Source: Catalinimonas alkaloidigena (GTDB lineage Bacteria; Bacteroidota; Bacteroidia; Cytophagales; Flexibacteraceae). Taken from it: DNA of 64,000 nt. Shown piece after piece: positions 42,927 through 52,855 of this stretch (positions within the stretch are counted from its first letter, which is position 1; each line of letters begins with the position of its first letter). Where the stretch lies: NCBI RefSeq assembly GCF_900100765.1, contig NZ_FNFO01000004.1, forward strand, positions 62,001 to 126,000. The letters are read 5' to 3'. The notes under the pieces are model-generated. The model did not search any database and was not told the origin of the DNA. It worked only from the letters and a program-made list of their open reading frames with translations. The position numbers and the translations under genes were made by a program.

Positions 42927-43925
42927 ATGCCGTACCAGCACTTCACTTCGAAAGATTTTCTTCAGGACGAGCGCTTCTGTCGCTGGGTGAGGTCGCCCGA
43001 CCCGGAATCGGATGCCTTCTGGCAACAGTGGCTCCGCGCGCACCCCGAACAGCAGCCGGAGGTGGAGGAAGCCCGGCAATTTCTGGTGTGGATGCAACAG
43101 AACCAGCAATCGCCCTCGGACGCGCAACTGGAACGGATGTGGCACACGATTCAACAGGCGCAAACCTCCCCGGCGGACGCCACGCCTGCCCGCCTCGTCC
43201 CGCTGCGCCGCTCGCCCGTGCGGTGGATGGCCGCGGCCTCGGTTACGGTATTGCTTTCAACCCTCTGCTACCTGTTTTGGATGAACCGGGAACGGACCTT
43301 CACGACCGGCAACGGCGAGCGGCTGTCGCTCCTGTTGCCCGATAGCTCGGAGGTGATGCTGAACGCCAATTCCGAACTGCGCTACCCCGCCCGGTGGACC
43401 GGTCAGCGGGACGTGTATCTGGAAGGCGAAGCTTATTTCTCAGTGCGACCACTCACGTCGGACACCGGCCGGGTGAAACTGGTGGTACACACGCCGAAGC
43501 TGGCGGTCGAAGTGCTGGGCACCCGCTTCAACGTGGCGGCCCGCGAGGCGCGTACGCGGGTGGTCCTGGAATCGGGTAAAGTACGGCTCACCACGCCACA
43601 GGAAGTCATGCTGATGCAACCGGGCGAATTGGTGGACTACACCGATCGGCTGGTAAAAGAACGCATCGACCCACGCGCCTACACCGCCTGGACCGACGAC
43701 GAACTGATTCTGGACAACAAAACCATCGCCGAAATCGCCGAAATCCTGGAAGAAACCTACGGGTTGCAGGTCACCATTGCCGACACCTCGGTAGCCAACC
43801 TGCGCCTGTCGGGCAGCCTGGAAATGGACAGCGCCGACGCCATTTTGCAGGCCCTCGCGCTGGCCTATCACCTGGACATCACCCACCGGCAAAACCAGGT
43901 CCTGATCCGCAAGCAGTCCCATTAA
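42927..43925 (+). CDS. FecR-family anti-sigma factor
   Basis: 332 residues. A cytoplasmic sigma-binding N-terminus (about 1-85) is followed by one membrane helix (WMAAASVTVLLSTLCYLFWM). The periplasmic FecR domain contains LSLLLPDSSEVMLNANSELR, WTGQRDVYLEGEAYFSV and VEVLGTRFNVAAREARTRVV. A C-terminal DUF4974-like domain has IAEILEETYGLQVTIAD and LRLSGSLEMDSADAILQALA. It should hold the ECF sigma factor encoded 99 bases upstream until contacted by the STN domain of the SusC protein encoded 48 bases downstream. Confidence 0.93.
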   Translation: MPYQHFTSKDFLQDERFCRWVRSPDPESDAFWQQWLRAHPEQQPEVEEARQFLVWMQQNQQSPSDAQLERMWHTIQQAQTSPADATPARLVPLRRSPVRWMAAASVTVLLSTLCYLFWMNRERTFTTGNGERLSLLLPDSSEVMLNANSELRYPARWTGQRDVYLEGEAYFSVRPLTSDTGRVKLVVHTPKLAVEVLGTRFNVAAREARTRVVLESGKVRLTTPQEVMLMQPGELVDYTDRLVKERIDPRAYTAWTDDELILDNKTIAEIAEILEETYGLQVTIADTSVANLRLSGSLEMDSADAILQALALAYHLDITHRQNQVLIRKQSH

Positions 43926-43973
43926 CCTTACTTATCCCTCATTTTACTACCTCAAATCACAAACACCTACCCT

Positions 43974-46900
43974 ATGCAGTATTCTACCCGCCAACTTCTG
44001 GGGACCCTGGGGGTTTACCTGTTGCTCCACGGAGCGACGCCGGAAGCCCGCGCCCAGCAGCTCGTCTCGCTGCGTCAGCCCGCCCAGGAGTCGTCGACCG
44101 CCTCCGAAGCGGCCCGCACCCTGCCGGACGTGTTGCAGGAACTCAAGTCCAAATACAGCGTCCATTTTATGTTTGCGTCCGAACTATCGGACCAGAAAGT
44201 CACGATTCCGCAGCCCCTGCAAGGCACCCTGGATGCACAGCTGCGGCGGATTACCCAACAGACCGGTCTGCTGATCCAGCGCCTCGACGACCACAATTAC
44301 GTTATCTATCAACCACTCCAAGCGCCGGAGCCGCTGCTGGCGCAGCAACCCGCCACCCCCGCACCGGCCCCGCTGTCACGGCAACTCGCCAACCAGCGGG
44401 CGAGGCGGCAGGCCCTGGCCCGCACCATTTCCGGTCGGGTGATCGACGCCGCCGGCGAAGGGATTCCAGGGGTCAACATCGTGGAGAAGGGCACCAGCAA
44501 CGGCACCATCACCGACGTACAGGGCAGCTTTACGCTCTCGGTGAGCGACGACGCGACGCTGGTGTTCAGCGCGGTGGGTTACAACCCGCAGGAAATTGCA
44601 GTGGGCAACCAGTCGGTGATTAACCTCACGCTGGAAGAGAACGTCCAGGCCCTGTCGGAAGTGGTGGTGGTCGGCTACGGCACCAAGCGCAAAAGCGACC
44701 TGACCGGCGCGGTGAGCCAGGTCAAACAGGACGAGTTGAGCGTGGTGGCCGCGCCCAATGCGCTGCAGGCCATTCAGGGACGCTCGTCCGGGGTGTCGGT
44801 TTCGAACGCCAACCAGCCGGGTGCCCAGCCGACCATCCGCATCCGGGGAGCCGGTTCGATCAACGCGGGGAATGATCCGCTCATTGTGGTGGACGGCTTT
44901 CCGCTCGTGAACGGCAACCTGAACGACCTGAACTCCAACGACATCGAATCGATCGAGATTCTGAAGGATGCCTCGGCGACAGCCATTTACGGCTCGCGCG
45001 GCGCCAACGGGGTGGTGATGGTCACGACCAAGAAGGGTTCTTCGGGACAGAACAACCTGACCTTTTCGTCCTATTACGGGGTGCAGTCGCCGGCCCGTCT
45101 GGTCAAGATGCTGAACCGCGACGAGTTCATCGACTTTGTCAACGCCGCCTACCTCAACCAGAACGGCGCACCGGTCTATACACCCGACAGCCCCGCACCC
45201 AACTACGACACCGACTGGCAGGACGCCATCATCATGAACAGCTCCCCCATGCAGGACTACACCGTGACCTTCGACGGGGGCAACCAAACGACCCGCTACA
45301 TGCTGTCGGGCGGCTATTTCTCGCAGAAAGGTCTCCTGGACGCCTCGGGCTTCGAGCGCTTTACACTCCGCACCAACCTGGAACACCAGTTTACCGACTG
45401 GCTGACGGTGGGCACGCACCTGCAGGGCAACCGCTCCATCCGCAACATCAACGAAGGCTCGCCGAGCAACATCTTCCGCTTCGGCTGGCCGACCATGCCG
45501 GTCCGTAACCCGGACGGCAGCTACTACTTCGCGGCCGACGATCCGCAACACGCCGGGTTTGTGGAAGGGCTGTGGAACCCGGTGGCCGACGCGAACGAGA
45601 AGGTAGAGCGGAACGCCACCAACCGGGTGCTGGGCGACGTCTATGCCCAGTTCAAGTTCCTGAAAAACTTCACGTTCCGCACCAACCTGGGCGCCGACCT
45701 GTCGGACGGCAAAGATTTTTACTACGCCAGCTCGCTGCACAGCGCCGGACGTAGCTCCAGTGGCGTCGGGTCGCAGGGCTACAACCAGGCGCAGACGCTG
45801 ATCAACGAAAACGTGCTGACCTACGACAACCAGTGGAACGACCACCGCCTGACGGTCAACGGCGTGTATTCTTACCAACAGTATACCTACCAGAACCTGA
45901 GCATCGGCGGCAGCGGCTTCCCGACCGACCTAACGGAAGTGAACAACATTGCACTGGCGACCAACCTGACGCAGCCCGTGTCGGACAAGTATTCGAGTAA
46001 ACTGATGTCGTGGACCAGCCGCGCTTCGTACGCCTTCCGCGACAAGTACCTGGTGACCCTGACGGGACGCTACGACGGCTCCTCGCGCTTCGGGGCGCAG
46101 AACAAATGGGGCTTTTTCCCGTCGGTCGGTTTGGGCTGGCGGATCATCGAGGAGAATTTCCTGAAAAACTCCAACGTACTGTCGAACCTGAAGCTGCGGA
46201 CCAGCTACGGCGTAACGGGCAACCAGGAGATTGGCAACTACCAGTCGCTCTCGCGCCTGTCCGAAACCTACTACGTGTTCAACGACCAGCTGCTGCTGGG
46301 CTTCCTCGAATCGCTCGGCAACCCGAACCTGAAGTGGGAACGCACCGCCCAACTGGACGTAGGGCTGGACGTCGGCATTCTGAACAACCGCCTCGACTTT
46401 TCGGTCGACTATTACAAGCGCAACACCACCGACCTGCTCTACAACGTGCCGATTCCGACCAACTCGGGCTATCGGAGCATGTTGCAGAACGTGGGTGAAG
46501 TGGAAAATACGGGCGTCGAGCTGGGCCTGAACGCCCGCGTGATCGAAGGCGCGTTTACCTGGGACGTGAGCGGTAACCTGACGCGCAACCGCAACCGCGT
46601 GGTGGAACTGTACGGCGACGTTGACCGCATCAAACTCAGCGAAGAACAGGGGTTGGCGCAATACCTGATCGTCGGGCAGCCCGTCAACGGCCTCTGGGCA
46701 CGGGAATCGGGCGGCATCATCCGAACCGAGGCCGAAGCCGACGCGCTGAAGTCGATCCAGCCGTTCGCGCAGCCCGGCGGGGAGCGTTACGTCGACCAGA
46801 ACGGCGACGGGGCGATCAACGAAGACGACTACGTGCTGATCGGCACCACCGCTCCGAATTTCTACTACGGCCTGTCGACCCGTTTCGGCTTCAAAAACTT

Positions 46901-47318
46901 CCGGCTGGAACTGTACGGTCAGGGCGCGACCGGCATTGCCCTGAACGACACCGACTACCTCACCTACGGCGAGTATCAGATCCAGAACCGGAACTACATC
47001 CCGAGCAAATATGCCTACGACCGCATGTGGCGGGAAGACAACCCGGACGGCACGTTTCCGCGCCCCGGTGCCAAGGAAGTGTACCTCTCGAACCGTACGA
47101 ACGGCGGCCGGAACTTCTTCCTGGTCAAGAACATCAAGCTGAGCTACGACCTGAATCCCGAGCTGCTCAATGTCAGCTGGTTCAAGAAAATCAACCTCTA
47201 CGTGAACGCGCAGAACTACCTGTCGCACGCCAATTTCCGGGGCTACAATCCCGAAAACGGCGACTACCGCTACCCGCTTGCCAAGACCCTGATGTTCGGC
47301 ATCAACGCCAGTTTCTAA
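43974..47318 (+). CDS. SusC-type TonB-dependent receptor with N-terminal STN signalling domain
   Basis: 1114 residues. After a signal peptide (ends near ARAQQ) comes an STN domain (about residues 45-120: LPDVLQELKSKYSVHFMFAS; QTGLLIQRLDDHNYVIYQ), then a carboxypeptidase-regulatory-like domain (ISGRVIDAAGEGIPGVNIVE), the SusC motif SEVVVVGYGTKRKSDLTGAV, the plug (ALQAIQGRSSGVSVSNANQP; YGSRGANGVVMVTTKKG) and the beta-barrel. It imports substrate captured by the SusD protein encoded 13 bases downstream. The STN domain ties it to the adjacent FecR and sigma genes. Confidence 0.95.
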   Translation: MQYSTRQLLGTLGVYLLLHGATPEARAQQLVSLRQPAQESSTASEAARTLPDVLQELKSKYSVHFMFASELSDQKVTIPQPLQGTLDAQLRRITQQTGLLIQRLDDHNYVIYQPLQAPEPLLAQQPATPAPAPLSRQLANQRARRQALARTISGRVIDAAGEGIPGVNIVEKGTSNGTITDVQGSFTLSVSDDATLVFSAVGYNPQEIAVGNQSVINLTLEENVQALSEVVVVGYGTKRKSDLTGAVSQVKQDELSVVAAPNALQAIQGRSSGVSVSNANQPGAQPTIRIRGAGSINAGNDPLIVVDGFPLVNGNLNDLNSNDIESIEILKDASATAIYGSRGANGVVMVTTKKGSSGQNNLTFSSYYGVQSPARLVKMLNRDEFIDFVNAAYLNQNGAPVYTPDSPAPNYDTDWQDAIIMNSSPMQDYTVTFDGGNQTTRYMLSGGYFSQKGLLDASGFERFTLRTNLEHQFTDWLTVGTHLQGNRSIRNINEGSPSNIFRFGWPTMPVRNPDGSYYFAADDPQHAGFVEGLWNPVADANEKVERNATNRVLGDVYAQFKFLKNFTFRTNLGADLSDGKDFYYASSLHSAGRSSSGVGSQGYNQAQTLINENVLTYDNQWNDHRLTVNGVYSYQQYTYQNLSIGGSGFPTDLTEVNNIALATNLTQPVSDKYSSKLMSWTSRASYAFRDKYLVTLTGRYDGSSRFGAQNKWGFFPSVGLGWRIIEENFLKNSNVLSNLKLRTSYGVTGNQEIGNYQSLSRLSETYYVFNDQLLLGFLESLGNPNLKWERTAQLDVGLDVGILNNRLDFSVDYYKRNTTDLLYNVPIPTNSGYRSMLQNVGEVENTGVELGLNARVIEGAFTWDVSGNLTRNRNRVVELYGDVDRIKLSEEQGLAQYLIVGQPVNGLWARESGGIIRTEAEADALKSIQPFAQPGGERYVDQNGDGAINEDDYVLIGTTAPNFYYGLSTRFGFKNFRLELYGQGATGIALNDTDYLTYGEYQIQNRNYIPSKYAYDRMWREDNPDGTFPRPGAKEVYLSNRTNGGRNFFLVKNIKLSYDLNPELLNVSWFKKINLYVNAQNYLSHANFRGYNPENGDYRYPLAKTLMFGINASF

Positions 47319-47331
47319 CCATCACCACCTC

Positions 47332-48906
47332 ATGATCATGAAATTTCATTCCTTCAAATACCTCGCGTTTCTGCTCCTGGCCGGGGGCTTGCAGATGCAA
47401 TGCACCGACCTGACGGAAGACACCTTTACGTTCATTTCGCCCGAGACCTTTTACCGCAATGCCGACGATCTGGACAAAGCGCTGATCGGCGTGTACGACC
47501 GCTATCAGCAGCATTACGGACGCGACGCACGCGGCTACTTTCTGAAGCTGGAGTGCCTCTCTGAGTTCGGCGCTCCCAACCGCACGAAAGACAACCCGCA
47601 CCTGTACAACGTGTGGAGTGATGTGAACAACCCGAGCAACACCATCGACAAGTGGCAGGACAGCTACGAGATCATCAACGCGGCCAACGTCGTGCTGGGC
47701 CGGGGCGAATCGATCGAGATGGACGCCACGCTGAAAGCCCGCATGTTTGCCGAAGCACGTTTCCTGCGCGGACTGACCTACTTCCACCTCGTGCGGCTCT
47801 ACGGCGACGTGCCCATTCCGCAATCGTTCACGCAGGGGCTGGACGGCCTGGAAATTCCGCGCAAGCCGGTCGACGACGTGTATGAATACCTGATTGCCGA
47901 CCTGCACTACGCGGCCGAAAATTTGCCGGTCAGGTCGACCTATGCGGCCAATGATGTGTGGCGTGCCAGCCAGGGCGCCGCGCAGGCGATGCTCGGCAAA
48001 GTGTACCTGTACCGGGGCAGCATGACGGGCAACCGCGCCGACTTCGAAGAGAGCAAGAAGTATTCGGGCATGGTGATCGCCTCCAGCGAATACGCGCTGG
48101 AAGAAGACTTCAAGAACCTCTGGTTCTGGTGGAACACAAGCGCCAAAAACGGCGTGGAATCGATCTTTGAGATTCAGATGGCCCACATCAAAAACGAATC
48201 GAATACGCTGCACATCGACGGGGGCATCAACGTAGTGGACGAAAACCTGGGCTCGTACATGTACCACCGCTACGGTCCTTCGTTTACGGCCTACAACTCG
48301 TACAGCGACCAGGACGCCCGGAAAGAAGGGACCTTCCTGACCGAAGTGGCGCTTTCGAACGGCAACACGATTCGCTGGGTCGAAGCCGACAAAGGCACCT
48401 ACCCCGGTTCGGAAGGTTGGAACTCGGCCTGCCCCGGCAACCTGAAGTACTTTGACCGCACGTCCGAATCAGCCACCATCAAAGAACCCGCCGCCAACAT
48501 TTACGTGATGCGCTACGCGGAAGTGCTGCTGAACTACGCCGAAGCCGAAAACGAACTGAACGGCCCCACGGCCGACGCGTACGAAAAGCTCAACCAGGTG
48601 CGCACCCGCGCCCAGTTGGACGACCTGGAGAGCGGCCTCTCGCAAGAGGAGTTCGCGGCGTGGGTCTACCAGGAGCGTGGCTGGGAATTTATCGGCGAAG
48701 GGCAGTTGTACTACGACGGCATCCGCACGGGCCGCATTGCCGATGGCGTAAAGGCCGAAGTGGAATACGGCGTGGCAAACGAACTGTTTCTGTACACTCC
48801 GCTGCAGTTTGTGCCGAAAAAAGATTTCCTCTGGAAAATCCCGACGTTCGACCTGAACTCCAACGCCGAGCTGATTCAGAATCCGGACAACCAGAGCGCC
48901 GGATAA
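47332..48906 (+). CDS. SusD/RagB-family substrate-binding outer-membrane lipoprotein
   Basis: 524 residues. The signal peptide ends in a lipobox (GGLQMQC), giving a mature start CTDLTEDTFTFISPETFYRN. TPR-rich SusD landmarks include FAEARFLRGLTYFHLVRLYG, the helix DEYVPQ-equivalent DDVYEYLIADLHYAAENLP, and the C-terminal YAEVLLNYAEAENELNGPTA and WEFIGEGQLYYDGIRTG. It caps the SusC barrel on the cell surface and binds the substrate. A terminator at 48933-48974 closes the transcript. Confidence 0.94.
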   Translation: MIMKFHSFKYLAFLLLAGGLQMQCTDLTEDTFTFISPETFYRNADDLDKALIGVYDRYQQHYGRDARGYFLKLECLSEFGAPNRTKDNPHLYNVWSDVNNPSNTIDKWQDSYEIINAANVVLGRGESIEMDATLKARMFAEARFLRGLTYFHLVRLYGDVPIPQSFTQGLDGLEIPRKPVDDVYEYLIADLHYAAENLPVRSTYAANDVWRASQGAAQAMLGKVYLYRGSMTGNRADFEESKKYSGMVIASSEYALEEDFKNLWFWWNTSAKNGVESIFEIQMAHIKNESNTLHIDGGINVVDENLGSYMYHRYGPSFTAYNSYSDQDARKEGTFLTEVALSNGNTIRWVEADKGTYPGSEGWNSACPGNLKYFDRTSESATIKEPAANIYVMRYAEVLLNYAEAENELNGPTADAYEKLNQVRTRAQLDDLESGLSQEEFAAWVYQERGWEFIGEGQLYYDGIRTGRIADGVKAEVEYGVANELFLYTPLQFVPKKDFLWKIPTFDLNSNAELIQNPDNQSAG

Positions 48907-48932
48907 ACGCACGCGTATAGGTTACGTGATCG

Positions 48933-48974
48933 TGGGGCCGTTGCAGAAACCTGTTTTTGCCGGCCCCATTTTTT
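48933..48974 (+). terminator. Rho-independent terminator after susD-like gene
   Basis: TGGGGCCG (48933-48940) and CGGCCCCA (48961-48968) form an 8-bp GC-rich stem with a 20-base loop, followed directly by six T. It separates the sigma/SusCD transcript from the hydrolase gene at 49036, which would then need its own promoter or read-through. Confidence 0.82.
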
Positions 48975-49035
48975 ATACCATCGGCAAGTATAACGCCGCC
49001 CCTTCGCCCTACTCTCCTACTGAATGTCTTTCGCC

Positions 49036-51768
49036 ATGAATCGTTTCTCCCTCCGTATCGGGCTCGTCTTTCTGCTGGTCGGGATGCTGACCGGTTTCCC
49101 CACTCAGGCCCAATCGACCGTTCGCCTGTACGCCCCGGCGTCGCCCGCACCCCGTGTGCAGTTCGGGCTGGACCGCCTCACCCGCGCGCTCGAAGCGGCC
49201 GACCTGAAGATACAGCCCCGCCACGACGCGAAATTGTCCCGAAAGGGAATCCGTGTCGTAGTCGGTTCCTGGGACGATCCCCGTATCGCTGCGCTCCAGG
49301 CATCACAACCGAATCTATTCCCAAAACCCGGTAAGGAAGGCTTTGTGCTGCACGCCACCGACGGACTGGTGGTGGTCGCCGGAGCCGACGCCTCGGGCAC
49401 GCTGTACGGTTGCCTGGAACTGGCCGACCGGATCGAACAGGCGGGTGGCCTGCCGGAGACATTGGACGTGACGGACCAACCCGAAATGGTGCTACGCGGG
49501 GCGTGCATCGGCTTGCAGAAGACGACCTACCTGCCGGGCCGCAAGGTCTACGAATATCCCTACACGCCGGAGACGTTTCCCTGGTTTTACGACAAAGCCC
49601 TCTGGATTCAGTACCTGGATCAGTTGGTCGCAAACCGGATGAATTCGCTGTACCTGTGGAACGGCCACCCGTTCGCCTCGCTCGTACGGCTGGCGGACTA
49701 TCCTTACGCCGTGGAGGTAGACGACGCGACGTTTCAGAAGAACGAAGAGATGTTTCGGTTTCTGACCGAAGAGGCCGACAAGCGGGGCATCTGGGTGATC
49801 CAGATGTTCTACAACATTCTGGTGTCCAAGCCCTTCGCTGAGCATCACCAGTTGGAGACACAAGACCGGGAGCGGCGCATCGTGCCGGTCATCGCCGACT
49901 ACACCCGCAAATCCATCGCCGCCTTTGTCGAGAAATACCCGAACGTCGGCCTGCTGATGACCCTCGGTGAGGCGATGTCGTGGGACGACGACGTGGAATG
50001 GTTCACGAAAACGATCATTCCGGGTGTACAGGATGGGTTGCAGGCGCTGGGCACGACGACCGAACCGCCCATCGTGTTGCGCGGCCACGACACCGATCCC
50101 GAAACGGTGATGGAAGCCGCGCTGCCGCTGTACAAAAACCTGTACACGATGCACAAATACAACGGCGAAGCGCTGACGACTTACCAGCCGCGCGGCCCCT
50201 GGGCGGAAGTGCACCGGGCGCTGAGCGAGCTGGGCTCGACCCACATCGAGAACGTCCACATCCTGGCCAACCTGGAACCGTTTCGCTACGGCTCGCCCGA
50301 TTTTATCCAGAAGAGTGTCCGAGCCATGCACGAGGTCCACGGCGCGAACGGCCTCCACCTCTACCCGCAGGCCTCCTACTGGGACTGGCCCTACACCGCC
50401 GATGCCGCCACGCCGCGCCTGCGGCAACTGGACCGTGACTGGATCTGGTACGAAGCGTGGGCGCGCTACGCCTGGGACGTGCACCGTGACCGGCCGCAGG
50501 AAATCGCCTACTGGAGCGACAAGCTGGGCACGCTGTACGGCTGCGGTCCGGAAGGGCATGACATCCTGACGGCCTACGAGGAATCGGGGGAGATTGCGCC
50601 GAAGCTACTGCGGCGGTTCGGCATCACGAACGGCAACCGCCAGACCCTGCTGCTGGGCATGACGATGAGTCAACTGGTCAATCCGGAACGCTGGCGCGTC
50701 TGGGAACTGCTCTACAGCTCCGACGGGCCGGAGGGCGAAAAGTTGGCCGACTACGTCCGGAAAGAATTGCAGGGCGCCCCCCACGTAGGCGAGACGCCGC
50801 CGCAGATTCTGCAAGAAGTGGTGGCGCATGCGCAACAGGCCGTGGCGGCCATCGACCGAGCTGCCCCCGCCGTGACGAAACAGAAAGAAGAATTTGCCCG
50901 GCTGCAAAACGACATGCATTGCTACGAAGCACTGGCCCGCTTTTTCGACGCCAAAGTCAAGGCAGCGATGCTGGTGCTGGAATACGGCCATACGCGGGAA
51001 CTCCGCTGCCTGGAAGCGGCGATTCCGCTGCTGGAAGCGAGCGTCCGCGCGTACGAGGACGTGGTCCGGCTCACGAAAGACACCTACCTGTACGCCAACA
51101 GCATGCAGACCGCACAGCGGCGCATTCCGATCAGCGGCGAAGACGGGAGCAACAAAACCTGGGCGGAACTTCTGCCCCACTACCAGCAAGAACTGGCGAA
51201 CTTCAAGCGAAACGTAGCACAGTTGCAAGCGCCTTCCCAAGAGGAAGCTACCGCAGACGCACCGGTGGCGCTATCGCCCGTCAAGGTACAGCTCCTGTCT
51301 TCTGACGGCGCTCTTTATCCGCTTCAGGCGGGGCAATCGCTTTTTCAGGACGAGGCCGTGCCGATTCAACAGGTGGCGCCGGCGTTGCAGGCGTTGCAGG
51401 GTGTGCGTTGGTCGCGCTCAACTCAACAGAAACAAGGCACGACGCTGCGGTTCAAAACGACCCGGCCGATGCGGGTGCTGGTCGGCTATTTCGACACGAA
51501 CGACAAAGCGTTTGTGCACCCGCCCGACCTGGAAACCAACGCAAACGCCAACGACCGCGGCCAGGCCGAACTTCTGCTCGCCAATGCCCTGGAGGCGAAA
51601 GGCATGCCCCCGGTGCAGCTCCACGGCTATACCTATCCGGCGGGCACCCACACCCTCTCGCTAAGTAAGGGGCTGTGTCTGGTGCTGGGCTTCGTCGATC
51701 CTTCCGCCGCCATTCCGAACGCTTCCGCCACGCTCCGTCCCGAAACCCTCGATCAACTGTTCGACTAA
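49036..51768 (+). CDS. Putative glycoside hydrolase with GH20/GH67-like N-terminal domain, secreted
   Basis: 910 residues from ATG 49036; an ATG four codons earlier is an alternative. The signal peptide ends near TQAQ. The first 130 residues resemble the zincin-like N-terminal domain of GH20/GH67 enzymes (GIRVVVGSWDDPRIAAL; GFVLHATDGLVVVAGADASG; TLYGCLELADRIEQAGGLP). A TIM-barrel-like part follows (VLRGACIGLQKTTYLPGRKV; YLDQLVANRMNSLYLWNGHP; PNVGLLMTLGEAMSWDDDVE), with helices and a beta tail at the C-terminus. Alpha-glucuronidase-like activity would suit the adjacent enolase-superfamily gene. Exact family and catalytic acids are uncertain. Confidence 0.72.
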   Translation: MNRFSLRIGLVFLLVGMLTGFPTQAQSTVRLYAPASPAPRVQFGLDRLTRALEAADLKIQPRHDAKLSRKGIRVVVGSWDDPRIAALQASQPNLFPKPGKEGFVLHATDGLVVVAGADASGTLYGCLELADRIEQAGGLPETLDVTDQPEMVLRGACIGLQKTTYLPGRKVYEYPYTPETFPWFYDKALWIQYLDQLVANRMNSLYLWNGHPFASLVRLADYPYAVEVDDATFQKNEEMFRFLTEEADKRGIWVIQMFYNILVSKPFAEHHQLETQDRERRIVPVIADYTRKSIAAFVEKYPNVGLLMTLGEAMSWDDDVEWFTKTIIPGVQDGLQALGTTTEPPIVLRGHDTDPETVMEAALPLYKNLYTMHKYNGEALTTYQPRGPWAEVHRALSELGSTHIENVHILANLEPFRYGSPDFIQKSVRAMHEVHGANGLHLYPQASYWDWPYTADAATPRLRQLDRDWIWYEAWARYAWDVHRDRPQEIAYWSDKLGTLYGCGPEGHDILTAYEESGEIAPKLLRRFGITNGNRQTLLLGMTMSQLVNPERWRVWELLYSSDGPEGEKLADYVRKELQGAPHVGETPPQILQEVVAHAQQAVAAIDRAAPAVTKQKEEFARLQNDMHCYEALARFFDAKVKAAMLVLEYGHTRELRCLEAAIPLLEASVRAYEDVVRLTKDTYLYANSMQTAQRRIPISGEDGSNKTWAELLPHYQQELANFKRNVAQLQAPSQEEATADAPVALSPVKVQLLSSDGALYPLQAGQSLFQDEAVPIQQVAPALQALQGVRWSRSTQQKQGTTLRFKTTRPMRVLVGYFDTNDKAFVHPPDLETNANANDRGQAELLLANALEAKGMPPVQLHGYTYPAGTHTLSLSKGLCLVLGFVDPSAAIPNASATLRPETLDQLFD

Positions 51769-51772
51769 TTCC

Positions 51773-52849
51773 ATGTCCCGTATCCAATCGTTCGCCCTCT
51801 ACCGGGCCCAGACCCGCCTGGAAAAACCCCTTTCCGACGCCACGCATACGCTGACCGAAATTTCGTTTCTGGTCGTGCGCCTGCACACCGACCGAGGCGT
51901 GGTAGGCGAAGCGTACCTGCTGAGTTTTCAATACAGTCCCCGCGCCATTGTCGGGGCGTTGCACGACGCTGGCGCGCGGGTGGTCGGCACACCCGTCCAC
52001 GAAACCGGCCGGTTGTTCCAGACCGTCAACCACGACACGGAATACTTCGGACAAGAGGGCCTCAACCGGTGGGCGCAGGCCGCCTTTAACGTGGCGCAGT
52101 GGGATGCGTGGTGCAAAACGCTCGGCCAACCGATCTGGAAAGTGTTGGGCACGCACGCGCACCGGGTGCCAATTTACGGCAGCGGCGGCTGGCTTTCGTA
52201 TTCAGAGAAAGAGTTGCTGGAGGAAGTGACCGGCTACCGAAAGCGTGGCTTCCGGGCGGTGAAGATCAAAGTCGGCAAACCCGACTGGCGCGAAGACCTG
52301 GAGCGGTTGCGCAAGGTACGGGAAGCGGTGGGACCTCGGGTCGACATCATGATGGATGCCAACCAGGGCATGGACGTGTCCACTGCGTTACAACTGGCGC
52401 AGGCGGCCCAGTCCCTGCAGATCCGCTGGTTCGAAGAGCCGATCGACCACACGAATTTTCAGGGGTACCAGACGCTGAAGGCGCAGGCGGGCGTCTCGCT
52501 GGCGATGGGCGAACGCGAATTCAGCCCCCTCCCCCTCCGTGAACTGGTGCAACGCAACGCCCTCGACATCTGGCAGCCCGACCTGCTGCGGATCGGTGGC
52601 GTGGAAGCGTGGCGGCAAAGCGCGGCGCTGGCCCAGAGTTTCCAGGTGCCGGTCCTCCCCCATTTCTACAAGGATTACGACGTGCCGCTCCTCTGTACCA
52701 TTCCCAATGGCGTCGGTGCCGAGTCGTTCGACTGGATCGATCCGCTGATCGACCATCCGCTGGTCATACAAGACGGCATGGCGACGCCGCACGACCGCCC
52801 CGGCTGGGGCTTTAACTTCAAAGACGAATCTCTGACGGAAGTGGGCTGA
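51773..52849 (+). CDS. Enolase-superfamily enzyme (mandelate racemase/muconate-lactonizing group)
   Basis: 358 residues. The barrel residues are visible: the K-x-K base motif in AVKIKVGKPDW, metal ligands Asp in DIMMDANQG, Glu in RWFEEPID and Glu in AMGEREFSP, and the general base His region in VPVLPHFYKDYD. The family abstracts the proton next to a carboxylate, and in sugar loci it usually dehydrates acid sugars or isomerises lactones. It begins four bases after the glycoside hydrolase stop, so both are co-expressed. This points to an acid-sugar substrate such as a uronate or aldonate. It ends six bases from the convergent outer-membrane protein gene. Confidence 0.9.
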   Translation: MSRIQSFALYRAQTRLEKPLSDATHTLTEISFLVVRLHTDRGVVGEAYLLSFQYSPRAIVGALHDAGARVVGTPVHETGRLFQTVNHDTEYFGQEGLNRWAQAAFNVAQWDAWCKTLGQPIWKVLGTHAHRVPIYGSGGWLSYSEKELLEEVTGYRKRGFRAVKIKVGKPDWREDLERLRKVREAVGPRVDIMMDANQGMDVSTALQLAQAAQSLQIRWFEEPIDHTNFQGYQTLKAQAGVSLAMGEREFSPLPLRELVQRNALDIWQPDLLRIGGVEAWRQSAALAQSFQVPVLPHFYKDYDVPLLCTIPNGVGAESFDWIDPLIDHPLVIQDGMATPHDRPGWGFNFKDESLTEVG

Positions 52850-52855
52850 CGCCTG

